Source of the DNA: Pseudomonas poae
GTDB lineage: Bacteria > Pseudomonadota > Gammaproteobacteria > Pseudomonadales > Pseudomonadaceae
NCBI GenBank assembly: GCA_004000515.1
Contig: CP034537.1
Location: forward strand, 2,613,501-2,677,500
Direction of reading: 5' to 3'
DNA length: 64,000 nt
Below, one piece after another: positions 17,868-27,623 of this stretch (position 1 is the stretch's first letter; each line of letters begins with the position of its first letter). Position numbers and translations under genes: made by a program. The notes under the pieces are model-generated. The model saw only the letters and a program-made list of their open reading frames with translations, did not search any database and had not been told where the DNA came from.

Positions 17868-19214
17868 ATGCGCAAGATGATTCTGCAATGCGGCGTATTG
17901 GCCCTGAGCCTGTTGGCTGCCAACGTCATGGCCGCCGTGACACCGGAAGAAGCCGCCAAGCTGGGTACCACCCTGACCCCGGTCGGCGCCGAAAAAGCCG
18001 GCAACGCCGATGGCTCCATTCCGGCCTGGACCGGTGGCATCCCGAAAAACGCCGGTGCCGTGGACAGCAAGGGCTTCCTCGCCGACCCATTCGCCACTGA
18101 AAAACCGCTGTTCGTAATCACCGCGGCGACGGTCGACAAGTACAAGGACAAACTTTCCGAGGGTCAGGTGGCGATGTTCAAGCGCTACCCCGAGACCTAT
18201 AAGATCCCGGTGTACCCGACCCACCGCACGGTCAACCTGCCGCCGGATATCTACGAGTCGATCAAGCGCAGTGCCTTGAACGTGCATGCGATCAACGACG
18301 GCAACGGCTTGGAAAACTTCACCGGCAACCGCTACTACGCGTTCCCGATTCCCAAGAACGGCGTGGAAGTGCTGTGGAACCACATCACCCGTTACCACGG
18401 CGGCAACCTGCGCCGCATCATCACCCAGGCCACCCCGCAGACCAACGGCAGCTACACGCCGATCCGTTTCGAGGAAGAAGTGGCCGTGCCGCAACTGATC
18501 CCCGACATGGACCCGGCCAAGGGCGCCAACGTGCTGACCTTCTTCAAGCAATCGGTCACCGCGCCGGCGCGCTTGGCGGGCAACGTGCTGCTGGTGCATG
18601 AAACCCTCGACCAGGTGAAGGAACCGCGCCTGGCGTGGATCTACAACGCCGGCCAACGCCGCGTTCGGCGTGCGCCGCAAGTGGCGTACGACGGGCCGGG
18701 CACCGCCTCCGACGGCCTGCGTACCTCGGATAACTTCGACATGTTCTCCGGTGCCCCCGACCGCTACGACTGGAAACTGGTGGGCAAGAAGGAGATGTAC
18801 ATTCCCTACAACAGCTACAAGCTGGATCAGCCGACGCTCAAGTACGACGACATCATCAAGGCCGGTCACATCAACCAGGACCTGACCCGCTACGAGTTGC
18901 ACCGCGTGTGGGAAGTGGTCGGCACGGTCAAGCCGAGTGAGCGGCACATCTACGCCAAGCGCCACATGTACATCGACGAAGACAGCTGGCAAGTCGCGCT
19001 GGTGGACCACTACGACGGCCGTGGCCAACTGTGGCGTGTCGCCGAAGGGCATGCGCAGTTCTACTACGACCACCAGGTGCCGGCGTACACCGTGGAAACC
19101 CTGTACGACATCATCGCCGGTCGCTACATCGCCCTGGGCATGAAGAACGAGGAGAAGAGCAGCTTCGTGTTCGGCTTCGCCGCCAAGGCGGCGGACTACA
19201 CCCGGCTGCCCTGA
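17868..19214 (+). CDS. DUF1329 family periplasmic protein
   Basis: 448 residues. The signal peptide is MILQCGVLALSLLAANVMA. The mature part, starting AVTPEEAAKLGTTLTPVGAE, matches DUF1329, whose members have a LolA-like lipid-binding fold. The gene is 24 bases after the DUF1302 stop, so one transcript is likely. The outer-membrane barrel and a periplasmic LolA-like protein together suggest movement of a hydrophobic ligand across the envelope; no ligand is known to me. Confidence 0.88.
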   Translation: MRKMILQCGVLALSLLAANVMAAVTPEEAAKLGTTLTPVGAEKAGNADGSIPAWTGGIPKNAGAVDSKGFLADPFATEKPLFVITAATVDKYKDKLSEGQVAMFKRYPETYKIPVYPTHRTVNLPPDIYESIKRSALNVHAINDGNGLENFTGNRYYAFPIPKNGVEVLWNHITRYHGGNLRRIITQATPQTNGSYTPIRFEEEVAVPQLIPDMDPAKGANVLTFFKQSVTAPARLAGNVLLVHETLDQVKEPRLAWIYNAGQRRVRRAPQVAYDGPGTASDGLRTSDNFDMFSGAPDRYDWKLVGKKEMYIPYNSYKLDQPTLKYDDIIKAGHINQDLTRYELHRVWEVVGTVKPSERHIYAKRHMYIDEDSWQVALVDHYDGRGQLWRVAEGHAQFYYDHQVPAYTVETLYDIIAGRYIALGMKNEEKSSFVFGFAAKAADYTRLP

Positions 19215-19258
19215 GGTCCGAGGGCATACGTTAACTTCCAATCACAGTGGGACCAACA

Positions 19259-19346
19259 TGTGGGAGCTGGCTTGCCTGCGATAGCATCGCTTCGGTGTCA
19301 CTGACAGATCGAGGTGCCTGCATCGCAGGCAAGCCAGCTCCACACA
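19259..19346. repeat. REPIN after the DUF1329 gene
   Basis: tgtgggagctggcttgcctg at the left and caggcaagccagctc at the right, about 50 bases apart. The right arm reads agctccacac rather than agctcccacac, one C short. Confidence 0.88.
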
Positions 19347-19473
19347 AACCCCTCTCACCTCTGGTTCTGTGCATGTCCTTCAATCACCCTGCTGAATACT
19401 TCTTCAACAACCGCCAGCCACAGGACTAGGGTAGGCGCCAGGTTGCAAAACAATAAAAAAGCAGGATGCAGCA

Positions 19474-21975
19474 ATGACCGCCATGACACGCTGCCTGGAC
19501 CGTCCTGGATTCATGCCCCGGCTGTCCTCCCATCATTTATTGCGTCCGCGCCTGGCCGAGCCTTTGTTGGCAGCGCAAGCCAGGGTCAAGTTGCTGTGCG
19601 CCCCTGGCGGCAGCGGCAAGAGCGCGCTGCTAGCCGAATGCGCCTTACAGGCACCCAAGGGCTGCCAGGTGTACTGGCTGCCGCTCAATGGCGTGGCCTT
19701 AAGTCCCCTCGAACTTTGCCAACGCCTGGCGCAAAACCTGGGCTTGGCGTTTATCGATGAAGCCACACTGCTGCGGGACCTCTCCCGCTGGCTGTCGCCT
19801 GCGTGGTTGTTCCTGGATGATTTCTGCCGGCTCCCCACGCCGGACACCGATGCCTTGCTCGACCGTCTGCTCACCGCCAGCAGCCCGGCGCTGACCTGGT
19901 GGTTGGGGGCGCGGCGGCGCCCGATGTGCAATTGGCCGCGCTTGCTGCTCGACGATGAACTGCTTGAATGCGGCGCCGACCTGGCGTTTACCCCTGCCGA
20001 AATCCAGCAGTTGTTCAACCATTCGCCGGGGCAGTCTGTCGACAACGTGCTGCAGTTCAGCGCCGGCTGGTGCGCCGGCGTGCGCATCGCGTTGCTGGGC
20101 GATGGTCATCCGCAAAAGACCTTGCTCGACTACCTGCAACACGAACTGTTCAGCACCTTGCCAACCGAATTGGCCGACGCCTGGCGCGTGCTCGCCCACC
20201 TGCCGCGCTTCAACGCTGGGTTGTGTGAGCACCTGTTTGGCTATGGCGACGGTGATCAATATTTGCGTGACTTGCAGGCCCTCGGTGCGTTCATCCAGCC
20301 GTGGGAAGACACTGACTGGCTGCAGGTCTTCCCGCCGCTCGCGCAATTGCTGCGTGACGAGCCGTGGCCAGCCAAGCGCTCCTGGCACCGACGCGCCTGC
20401 CAGTGGTTTACCGCCGAACAGGACTGGCAGGCCGCCTTCGAGCAGGCGTTGCTGGCCGAGGAGTACGAAGTGGCAGTGAGCCTGTTGCAGCACTTCAGTT
20501 TCGAGGACCTGTTCCGTCAACAGAACGCCGTGTTGCTGTTGCGCCTGCATGAGCAGCACGGCGATGAATTGATGCTCGGCTCGGCGCAACTGGTGGGCCT
20601 GGTCACCGCGGCGTTGCTGTTTGCCGGACGTTTTGACCAGGCCGCGCAGTGCATCGACCAGTTGGCGCGGTTTGCCCCGCAGCCGACGGCCGCGCAGCAA
20701 CGCTACCTGCTGGCGCGCTGGCAGGCGCAATGGGGTTGGCTGTTGCATTTGGGCGGTGATGCCGAGCGTTCTCGTGTGCATTTTCTTGAAGCGTTGCAAG
20801 CGTTGCCCGACAGCGCGTGGACGTCGCGACTGATGTGCCTGTCGGGGCTCACCCAACAAGCCTTGTTGCGCGGTGAGCTGGACGTGGCCCAGTCACTTAA
20901 TCGTGAGGCGCTGTGCCTGGCGCGTGCCCATGGCTCGTTGCTGCTGGAAGCGCTGCTTGAGCTGGACCATGCACAGTTGCTGGAACAGCGCGGCGCACCG
21001 TATCGCGCGCAAAGCTTGCTGGAGAATGTGCAGGGGATACTGCTCAAACAACGGCTCAAGGCCGGGCCCTTGGTAGGACGTATCGCTTTGCGGCGTGGGC
21101 ATTTGGCATTGCGCCAGGGGCAGGACAGCCTGGCCGCAGAATGTTTCGAGAACGGCTTGAAGATGTGCCTGCACAGTCAGGACAAACGTGTGCTCTACGG
21201 GTTTCTAGGCCTGGCGTTGCTGGCTGCCAACCGCGGCGACTATGCCCAGGCTTTTGTCCAGTTACGCGACGCCGAGCGCCTGATGCAGCAACGCCAGGTA
21301 CCGGACACGGTATACCGCGCGGTATTGCTGCTGGTCAGCGGGCACTTCTGGTTGCAGCAGGGCCGTGCGGAGTTGACGGTGGAAGCGGTGCGCCGTGTGC
21401 TGCGCCATTTCCGTGGGCCCACGGCCAAGCAAGCGCCGCCGGCAACCCTGGAGCTGATCCCACGGCTCGAGTATCTGCTGGTGTTGGCCGAGGTCAAAGT
21501 GGGCTGCGCCGAGCAGCCGGTGGCCCGGTTGATGGCATTGTTGGAAAGCACTCATCAGCGCGGCATGCTCTGCCTGGAGACCGAGTTGCACCTGGTGCTG
21601 GGGGAAGTGGCCTGGCGGGTCGGCGATCCTGTTCTTGCCCGACGGTCGCTGCAAACCGGGCTGGAGCTGGCGGCGCGCTGCCAGGTTCAGCAGGCCATTC
21701 GCGAGCTGCGTCTGCGTTCGCCAGGCTTGTTGAGTGAGTTGGGCATGGAGCCTCAGGCCTCAACGCCAGGTACCGTGGAAAACCCCCTCAGCCAGCGCGA
21801 GTTGGAAGTGTTGCAACTGATCGCCCAGGGCAGCTCGAACCTGGAAATCGCCGACCGGCTGTTTATCTCCCTGCACACCGTCAAGACGCACGCGCGGCGT
21901 ATCCACAGCAAGCTCGGTGTGGAGCGGCGCACGCAAGCGGTGGCCAAGGCCAAGACGTTGGGCTTGATGGTCTAG
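19474..21975 (+). CDS. MalT-like LuxR family ATP-dependent regulator
   Basis: 833 residues. A P-loop near the N-terminus ([14 protein letters not shown], about residues 45-58) opens a STAND-type NTPase domain with LFLDDFCRL as Walker B. A long TPR-like helical region follows, and the C-terminal 60 residues are a GerE/LuxR helix-turn-helix ([17 protein letters not shown]...[16 protein letters not shown]). Such regulators bind an inducer and ATP before activating transcription. Its position after DUF1302-DUF1329 recalls the P. putida PP_0765-PP_0767 arrangement, so it probably controls that pair. It ends tail to tail with the AraC gene; the two stops overlap. Confidence 0.9.
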   Translation: MTAMTRCLDRPGFMPRLSSHHLLRPRLAEPLLAAQARVKLLCAPGGSGKSALLAECALQAPKGCQVYWLPLNGVALSPLELCQRLAQNLGLAFIDEATLLRDLSRWLSPAWLFLDDFCRLPTPDTDALLDRLLTASSPALTWWLGARRRPMCNWPRLLLDDELLECGADLAFTPAEIQQLFNHSPGQSVDNVLQFSAGWCAGVRIALLGDGHPQKTLLDYLQHELFSTLPTELADAWRVLAHLPRFNAGLCEHLFGYGDGDQYLRDLQALGAFIQPWEDTDWLQVFPPLAQLLRDEPWPAKRSWHRRACQWFTAEQDWQAAFEQALLAEEYEVAVSLLQHFSFEDLFRQQNAVLLLRLHEQHGDELMLGSAQLVGLVTAALLFAGRFDQAAQCIDQLARFAPQPTAAQQRYLLARWQAQWGWLLHLGGDAERSRVHFLEALQALPDSAWTSRLMCLSGLTQQALLRGELDVAQSLNREALCLARAHGSLLLEALLELDHAQLLEQRGAPYRAQSLLENVQGILLKQRLKAGPLVGRIALRRGHLALRQGQDSLAAECFENGLKMCLHSQDKRVLYGFLGLALLAANRGDYAQAFVQLRDAERLMQQRQVPDTVYRAVLLLVSGHFWLQQGRAELTVEAVRRVLRHFRGPTAKQAPPATLELIPRLEYLLVLAEVKVGCAEQPVARLMALLESTHQRGMLCLETELHLVLGEVAWRVGDPVLARRSLQTGLELAARCQVQQAIRELRLRSPGLLSELGMEPQASTPGTVENPLSQRELEVLQLIAQGSSNLEIADRLFISLHTVKTHARRIHSKLGVERRTQAVAKAKTLGLMV

Positions 21976-22847
21976 GCGCAGAACGCCTGGCGGTACTCGC
22001 CGGGCGTGGCGCCCATGGTTTGGCGAAAGCGATGGGTAAAGTGGCTGGCGCTGGAGAAACCGCACATCCACGCGATCTCACCCAAGGGCAGGGCGCCGCT
22101 GCGCAGCAGGGCCTGGGCGCGGGTCAGCCGGCGCGCCAATAGATATTGGTGAGGCGGCAAGCCGAAGCTTTGGCGGAACATCCGCGCGAAATGGTATTCG
22201 GACAGCGCGCACATCCCGGCCAGTTGCCCGAGGCTGATCGGGTCTTCCAGGTGCTGGTCGATGTACTCCACCAACAACCGCCGTTGGTGCGCGGCCAATC
22301 CGCCTTTCAAGCGCAACCCTTCGCGAGCGCCGACCTGGCTGAGCAGGGTGTGGCTGAGCATTTCATGGGCCAGGCTGCTGGTCAGCAGGCGTTCGGCGGG
22401 TTCATGCCAGTTCAACGCAATAAGCTGATGGAAGCGACGCGCTTGGCTGGGGGCTTCCAGGAACGTGCTTTCGCGCAATTGCAGCGTGCGCGGTTCGCGG
22501 TCCAGCAGGGTGACGCAGCCGAGGGCGAATTGCTCCGGGCTGAAATACACGTGTGCCAGGCGGATTTCGCCGTTGATCACCCAGGCGGATTGATGTTCGG
22601 CTGGCAGGATGCACAGCTTGTCGGGCCCGCCCTTGGTGCCCGGCTGGTCACGCCGAAAGGTGCCGGTGCCACCGCCGATGTAGCACGACAAGGTGTGATG
22701 GCTTGGCGCCTGGTAGTCCTGGGCATCGTGATGGTTGCTCCACAAGGCCGCAGACAAGCCGTCACCGAGCTCGGCGCAGGCCTCCAGGCGTGCGTTGGGC
22801 GAGCGGTTAAGGGCTTGAAAGACTTGCAGCGATTCCAGATCAGGCAT
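21972..22847 (-). CDS. AraC family regulator
   Basis: 291 residues. The N-terminal half is a sensor of unknown ligand with a cupin-like look ([14 protein letters not shown]...). The C-terminal 100 residues hold both helix-turn-helix units: [26 protein letters not shown] and [34 protein letters not shown]. It is divergent from the DMT exporter gene, with 138 bases between, and may regulate it; this is the usual arrangement but unproven. Confidence 0.9.
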   Translation of the reverse strand: MPDLESLQVFQALNRSPNARLEACAELGDGLSAALWSNHHDAQDYQAPSHHTLSCYIGGGTGTFRRDQPGTKGGPDKLCILPAEHQSAWVINGEIRLAHVYFSPEQFALGCVTLLDREPRTLQLRESTFLEAPSQARRFHQLIALNWHEPAERLLTSSLAHEMLSHTLLSQVGAREGLRLKGGLAAHQRRLLVEYIDQHLEDPISLGQLAGMCALSEYHFARMFRQSFGLPPHQYLLARRLTRAQALLRSGALPLGEIAWMCGFSSASHFTHRFRQTMGATPGEYRQAFCA

Positions 22848-22985
22848 GGTGAGTACTCTTTGACGCCTTGCATCCTACTCCGCGCGGCGATGGCTGTGAT
22901 CCCACCTCCCGACAAAAGCGCAAGATTGTGCAAGCGCCTTGCGCGGGTTCAGGGCAACACTGTGGCTCAATCGATGGAGCCCGCT

Positions 22986-23888
22986 ATGAACCTTTCCCTG
23001 TACCTACTCACCGTGCTGATCTGGGGCACCACCTGGATCGCCCTCAAATGGCAGTTGGGCGTAGTGGCGATCCCGGTGTCCATCGTTTATCGCTTTGGCC
23101 TGGCGGCGCTGGTGCTGTTTGCGCTGTTGTTGGTGAGCCGCAAGTTGCAGGTGATGAACCGGCGCGGGCATTTGATCTGCCTGGCCCAGGGGCTGTGCCT
23201 GTTTTGCGTGAACTTCATGTGCTTTCTCACCGCCAGCCAATGGATCCCCAGCGGACTGGTGGCGGTGGTGTTTTCCACGGCCACCCTGTGGAACGCGCTG
23301 AATGCCCGAGTGTTCTTCGGCCAGCGGGTGGCGCGCAACGTATTGATGGGCGGCGGGCTTGGTCTGGCAGGGCTGGGCTTGCTGTTCTGGCCAGAACTGG
23401 TGGGACATACCGCCAGCCCGCAGACCTTGCTCGGCCTGGGCCTGGCGCTGCTGGGGACGATGTGTTTCTCGGCGGGCAATATGCTCTCGAGCCTGCAACA
23501 GAAGGCCGGGCTCAAGCCGCTGACCACCAATGCCTGGGGCATGGCCTACGGCTCAGCGATGTTGGCCACGTACTGCGCGGTGCGCGGTATTCCGTTCGAG
23601 ATGGATTGGAGTGCGCGGTACATCGGCGCGCTGTGGTACCTGGTCATCCCGGGTTCGGTGATTGGTTTTACCGCGTACCTGACCCTGGTCGGGCGCATGG
23701 GGCCGGAGCGTGCGGCGTATTGCACCGTGTTGTTCCCGGTGGTGGCGTTGAATGTGTCGGCGTTTGCCGAGGGCTACCAGTGGACGGCACCGGCGCTGGC
23801 GGGGTTGGTGCTGGTGATGTTGGGGAATGTGTTGGTGTTCAGGAAGCCTAAGCCTGTGAACACGATCCTCAAGGTACAGCAGGTCTAA
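22986..23888 (+). CDS. EamA/DMT family transporter
   Basis: 300 residues with about ten hydrophobic segments in two EamA repeats. The N-terminus LTVLIWGTTWIALKWQLG and the mid-protein GTMCFSAGNMLSSLQQK match drug/metabolite exporters. The frame is open for 280 codons further upstream, but that stretch is antisense to the AraC gene. The start at MNLSLYLL after GGAGCCCGCT is the sensible one. Substrate unknown; amino acids or metabolites are usual for the family. Confidence 0.9.
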   Translation: MNLSLYLLTVLIWGTTWIALKWQLGVVAIPVSIVYRFGLAALVLFALLLVSRKLQVMNRRGHLICLAQGLCLFCVNFMCFLTASQWIPSGLVAVVFSTATLWNALNARVFFGQRVARNVLMGGGLGLAGLGLLFWPELVGHTASPQTLLGLGLALLGTMCFSAGNMLSSLQQKAGLKPLTTNAWGMAYGSAMLATYCAVRGIPFEMDWSARYIGALWYLVIPGSVIGFTAYLTLVGRMGPERAAYCTVLFPVVALNVSAFAEGYQWTAPALAGLVLVMLGNVLVFRKPKPVNTILKVQQV

Positions 23889-23976
23889 TGTGGGAGCTGG
23901 CTTGCTTGCGATAGCGGTGTATCAGCCAGCTCACTTTTAACTGACCCAATGCTATCGCAGGCAAGCCAGCTCCCAC
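23889..23976. repeat. REPIN between EamA and norR genes
   Basis: tgtgggagctggcttgcttg and its complement caggcaagccagctccca flank about 45 bases between convergent genes. Confidence 0.9.
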
Positions 23977-23996
23977 CTTTGAACTCAGTGTGCTCG

Positions 23997-25520
23997 TTAT
24001 TTCAATCCAAGCCGCTTTGCCATGCGCCCCAGGTTGGCGCGGTCCAGGCCGAGTTCGCGGGCGGCACTGGCCCAGTTGCGCTGATGGCGTTCCAGGCAGG
24101 CGCTGATGATCTGGCGCTGAAAGTGCTCGGTGGCCTGACGCAGGTCGCCGGTGACGATGGGGATCTCCTCGGTCGGTGCTTCGATGGCGGGCGCGCTAAC
24201 GTCCGGCAAGTCCAGGTCCTGGGCACTCAGGCTGAGAATCTTCGGCCGCTCGCGGCAGTTACCCAAGGCTTTCAGGGCACTGCGGCCGATCAGGTGTTCC
24301 AATTCACGCACATTGCCCGGCCAGTTGTAGGCCAACAGCGCCGCCTGCGCATCGGCGGTCAGGCGCAGGCTGCCCAGGCCCATGCGTGAGCGGTTCTGTT
24401 CGAGGAAGAAGCCGGCCAGCAGCAGCACATCCCGCCCGCGCTCGCGCAAGGCTGGCACTTGCAGCGGGTAGACGCTGAGGCGGTGGTAGAAGTCGGCGCG
24501 GTAGCGGCCGTTGCGCACTTCGTCGGCCAGGTCGCGGTTGGTGGCGGCGATCAGGCGCACATCCACGTGGTGTTCCTTGTCCGAACCCAGGCGCTGTAAC
24601 TGGCCACTTTGCAACACCCGCAGCAGCTTGGCCTGTACGGACAGGGACAGCTCGCCCACTTCATCGAGGAACAGCGTGCCTCCATTGGCCAGCTCGAACT
24701 TGCCGCGCCGCTCGTTCAGTGCGCCGGTGAAGGCGCCGCGCACATGGCCAAACAGCTCGCTCTCCACCAGGGTTTCCGGCAGGGCGGCGCAGTTGAGGCT
24801 GATCAGCGGTTTGTCGGCCCGCGTTGAGGCGGCGTGGATCGCCTGGGCCACCAGCTCTTTGCCCACCCCGGTTTCGCCGGTGATCAGCACGGTAAGGTCG
24901 CTGCCGCCCACCAGCTTGATCTCTTCCACCAGGTGCTTGTGCGCCTTGCTCTGGCCGATCATTTCCTTGTGTTGCTGGCCGCTGGCCTCGCGGTAGATTT
25001 CGGCGCGCAGGGTCAGGCGTTCGATACGTTCGGCCACGTTGACGGTGGCCGCGGCGAGGCTGGCGAAGGCTTGCAGGGCGTCCAGCTCGACGCGTTCGAA
25101 GCGCTCAGTGTCGAGGGCGTCGAGGGTCAACAGCCCCCAGGGCTGATCGTCGACGAACAGCGGGCAGCCCATGCAATCGTGGACTTCCAGATGCCCATGC
25201 AGGCCATCGACCAGGCCGTCATAGGGGTCGGGCAGTTCGCTGTCACTGTCGAAGCGCGTCGGACCAGGGCTGCTCAGCAGCACGGCAAAGCGCGGGTGCT
25301 CACTGACCTTGAAGCGCCGGCCCAGGGTGTCGGGACTCAGGCCATCCACCGCCAGCGGCACCAGCCATTCACCGTCCAGGCGCAGCAGGGCGGCGGCATC
25401 GCACGGCAGCAGGGCGCGCATGGCTTGCAGCAGGCGGCGGTAGCGCTCGCCTTCAGGCAGTTCGCGGGACAGGTCGGCGACCAGGGGCAGCAGGGTGGTG
25501 AGCAACGATTGCGCAGTCAT
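23997..25520 (-). CDS. norR: NorR/FhpR nitric-oxide-responsive sigma-54 activator
   Basis: 507 residues in three parts: an N-terminal GAF domain (~20-170) that in NorR binds NO through a non-haem iron; a central AAA+ domain with Walker A GETGVGKE, the sigma-54 contact loop GAFTGA and the switch GGTLFLDEVGEL; and a C-terminal Fis-type helix-turn-helix (ERHQRNWASAARELGLDRANLGR). It is divergent from hmp, the flavohaemoprotein gene controlled by this regulator in P. aeruginosa (FhpR). Three GT-N7-AC boxes fill the gap, one covering its own start, suggesting autoregulation. Confidence 0.93.
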   Translation of the reverse strand: MTAQSLLTTLLPLVADLSRELPEGERYRRLLQAMRALLPCDAAALLRLDGEWLVPLAVDGLSPDTLGRRFKVSEHPRFAVLLSSPGPTRFDSDSELPDPYDGLVDGLHGHLEVHDCMGCPLFVDDQPWGLLTLDALDTERFERVELDALQAFASLAAATVNVAERIERLTLRAEIYREASGQQHKEMIGQSKAHKHLVEEIKLVGGSDLTVLITGETGVGKELVAQAIHAASTRADKPLISLNCAALPETLVESELFGHVRGAFTGALNERRGKFELANGGTLFLDEVGELSLSVQAKLLRVLQSGQLQRLGSDKEHHVDVRLIAATNRDLADEVRNGRYRADFYHRLSVYPLQVPALRERGRDVLLLAGFFLEQNRSRMGLGSLRLTADAQAALLAYNWPGNVRELEHLIGRSALKALGNCRERPKILSLSAQDLDLPDVSAPAIEAPTEEIPIVTGDLRQATEHFQRQIISACLERHQRNWASAARELGLDRANLGRMAKRLGLK

Positions 25521-25571
25521 AATGACTCCTTGTAGTCCTTATGACTATACGGCGTAGGAAGTCATACTGAC
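25516..25571. promoter_or_regulatory. Three NorR boxes
   Basis: GTCATAATGAC (25516-25526), GTCCTTATGAC (25535-25545) and GTCATACTGAC (25561-25571) all fit GT-N7-AC, the NorR core, with inverted GTCA/TGAC symmetry. NorR of E. coli also needs three sites. The first overlaps the norR start codon; the set lies about 40-100 bases upstream of the hmp -24 box. Confidence 0.75.
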
Positions 25572-25612
25572 TACATTGATTTTAAGTCATTGATAAATAA
25601 CGATTTATAAGT

Positions 25613-25628
25613 TGGCACGAATACTGAG
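25613..25628 (+). promoter_or_regulatory. Candidate sigma-54 promoter of hmp
   Basis: TGGCACG is a perfect -24 box. The expected TTGC -12 element at the right spacing reads CTGA, so the match is partial. It lies 55 bases before the hmp ATG and downstream of the NorR boxes. Confidence 0.45.
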
Positions 25629-25667
25629 TAAGCAAAGGCAATCAGTCAAAAGACCCAGGAGTCTGCC

Positions 25668-26848
25668 ATGCTTAGTGCCCAAGACCGTGCCATCGTCAAA
25701 TCCACTGTGCCCCTGCTGGAAAGCGGCGGCGAAGCGCTGATCACCCATTTCTACCGCATGATGCTCTCCGAGTACCCAGAAGTTCGCCCGTTGTTCAACC
25801 AGGCTCACCAGGCCAGCGGCGACCAGCCCCGTGCCTTGGCCAATGGCGTGCTGATGTACGCGCGGCACATCGACCAATTGGACCAACTGGGCGACTTGGT
25901 GGCCAAGATCATCAACAAGCACGTGGCCCTGCAGATCTTGCCGGAGCATTACCCGATCGTGGGCGCGTGCCTGCTGCGGGCCATTTCCGAAGTGTTGGGC
26001 GATGAGATCGCTACCCCTGAGGTGATGAGTGCCTGGGGTGCGGCCTACGGCCAATTGGCGGATATCCTGATCGGCGCTGAAGCGGCGATTTATGACGAGA
26101 AAGCCCAGGCGCCGGGTGGCTGGCGGGGGCGCGGCCATTTCTGCTGGTCAAGCGTGTGGAGGAGAGCGACGAAATCATCTCCTTCTACTTTGCCCCGGTG
26201 GATAACGGCCCGATCCTGGCCGCAGCCCCAGGCCAATACATCGGCATGAAACTGGTGCTGGATGGCGAGGAAGTGCGCCGCAACTACTCGCTGTCGGCCC
26301 TGAGCGATTCGGGCCTGTACCGCATCAGCGTCAAGCGTGAGGCGGGTGGGCGGGTGTCCAACTACCTGCATGATCAGGTGCCTGTCGGTGCAACTATCGA
26401 CCTGTTCCCGCCCTCCGGTGAGTTCACCCTGGCCGCCAGCGACAAGCCCCTGGTGCTGATCAGCGGCGGCGTGGGTATCACCCCAACCTTGCCGATGCTG
26501 GAAGCGGCTCTGGCCACACAGCGCCCGGTGCACTTCATCCACTGCGCGCGCAACGGCGGGGTGCATGCGTTCCGTGACTGGGTCGATGGCCTGGCGGCGC
26601 AGCATCCGCAGCTCAAGCGTTTTTATTGCTACGCCGAGGACGATGGCGTGAGCCCGGCGGCGGACAAGGTCGGCCTGCTGAACCAGGAGCAACTGGCGGC
26701 GTGGTTGCCGGAGCAGCGGGATGTGGACGCGTACTTCCTGGGGCCTAAAGGTTTCATGGCGGCGATCAAGCGCCACCTCAAGGCGTTGGGTGTACCGGAG
26801 AAGCAAAGCCGGTATGAGTTCTTTGGGCCGGCTGCGGCGCTGGAGTAA
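25668..26848 (+). CDS. hmp: Flavohaemoprotein, nitric oxide dioxygenase (one-base frameshift)
   Basis: Detoxifies NO to nitrate with O2 and NADH in the cytoplasm. The globin part has Tyr29, Gln53 and the haem ligand His85 (INKHVAL). The FAD part has RRNYSLSA, and the NAD part has ISGGVGITPTLPM and FLGPKGFM. The frame breaks at the G run 26125-26129, where six G are needed: the bridge then reads GGWRGARPFLLVKRVEE and the protein is 393 residues, the usual length. A clear AGGAG precedes the ATG. Controlled, by context, by the divergent NorR. Confidence 0.93.
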
Positions 26849-26872
26849 GTTTTAACCGTCACATCGAGTCGG

Positions 26873-26946
26873 CGCCATCGCTGGCAAGCCCGGCTCCCAC
26901 AGGGAAATGGGGTGCTCTGTGGGAGCCGGGCTTGCCCGCGATGGCG
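26873..26946. repeat. REPIN downstream of hmp
   Basis: cgccatcgctggcaagcccggctcccaca and its near-complement at the right, separated by about 20 bases. The arms are in the reverse order relative to the other repeats in this window. Confidence 0.88.
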
Positions 26947-27062
26947 TTCGTCCATTCACAACATTCCTCCTGATTAATCCGCTGTTAACGCCTCTCTGTT
27001 TAAACCACTCTCTGTGTGTAAACTTGCGGCCATTGGCTCGACCAGACAAAGGGAAACTTAAG

Positions 27063-27569
27063 ATGAGTGACGAATTGCGTTTAGGCAGGGAGCGGCGCTT
27101 TCTGGTGTTGCTGGGCATCATCTGCCTGGCGCTGATCGGCGGTGCACTTTATATGCAGGTGGTACTGGGCGAGGCACCTTGCCCGCTGTGCATCCTGCAG
27201 CGTTACGCCTTGCTGTTGATCGCGATCTTCGCGTTCATCGGCGCAGCCATGCGCACCAAGGGTGCCCTCACGTTTTTTGAAGGGCTGGTGATACTCAGTG
27301 CCCTCGGCGGCGTGGCGGCAGCCGGTCACCATGTGTACACGCAGTTCTTCCCCGAGGTCAGTTGCGGCGTCGATGTGCTGCAACCGATTGTCGATGAACT
27401 GCCACTGGCCAAAGTGTTCCCGCTGGGCTTCCAGGTCGATGGCTTCTGCAGCACGCCTTACCCGCCGGTGCTGGGCCTGTCCTTGGCGCAATGGGCGCTG
27501 GTGGCGTTCGTGCTGACAGTGATCCTGGTGCCACTGGGTATCTATCGCAATCGCCAACGCAACGCCTGA
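27063..27569 (+). CDS. dsbB: Disulfide bond formation protein DsbB
   Basis: A 168-residue inner-membrane quinone-linked oxidase that reoxidises DsbA. Four membrane spans are visible. The first periplasmic loop carries the CPLC pair (EAPCPLCILQRYALL, near residues 39-43), and the second loop has Cys in EVSCGVDV and GFCSTP, the pair that attacks DsbA. Start ATG at 27063. It lies just upstream of the cyo region, but a terminator separates them. Pseudomonas often has two DsbB proteins; which one this is cannot be told. Confidence 0.93.
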   Translation: MSDELRLGRERRFLVLLGIICLALIGGALYMQVVLGEAPCPLCILQRYALLLIAIFAFIGAAMRTKGALTFFEGLVILSALGGVAAAGHHVYTQFFPEVSCGVDVLQPIVDELPLAKVFPLGFQVDGFCSTPYPPVLGLSLAQWALVAFVLTVILVPLGIYRNRQRNA

Positions 27570-27579
27570 GTCGCTGCCT

Positions 27580-27623
27580 CAAAACGCCCCGGTCCTTCTT
27601 GAGGGAAGGCCGGGGCGTTTTTG
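27580..27623 (+). terminator. Rho-independent terminator of dsbB
   Basis: aaaacgccccggtcctt and its complement enclose a short loop and end in gtttttg, just after the dsbB stop. Confidence 0.88.

Noticed and set aside
17844..19241. A 465-codon leftward open frame antisense to the DUF1329 gene
   Set aside because: It mirrors the codon pattern of the opposite GC-rich gene, has no recognisable domain and its composition is that of a shadow frame.
19699..20859. A 386-codon leftward open frame inside the LuxR regulator gene
   Set aside because: Entirely within a well-supported MalT-like regulator; no motif or ribosome site of its own.
22146..22985. A long upstream extension of the DMT transporter frame
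   Set aside because: The extension is antisense to the AraC gene and lacks membrane segments; the family start is at MNLSLYLL.
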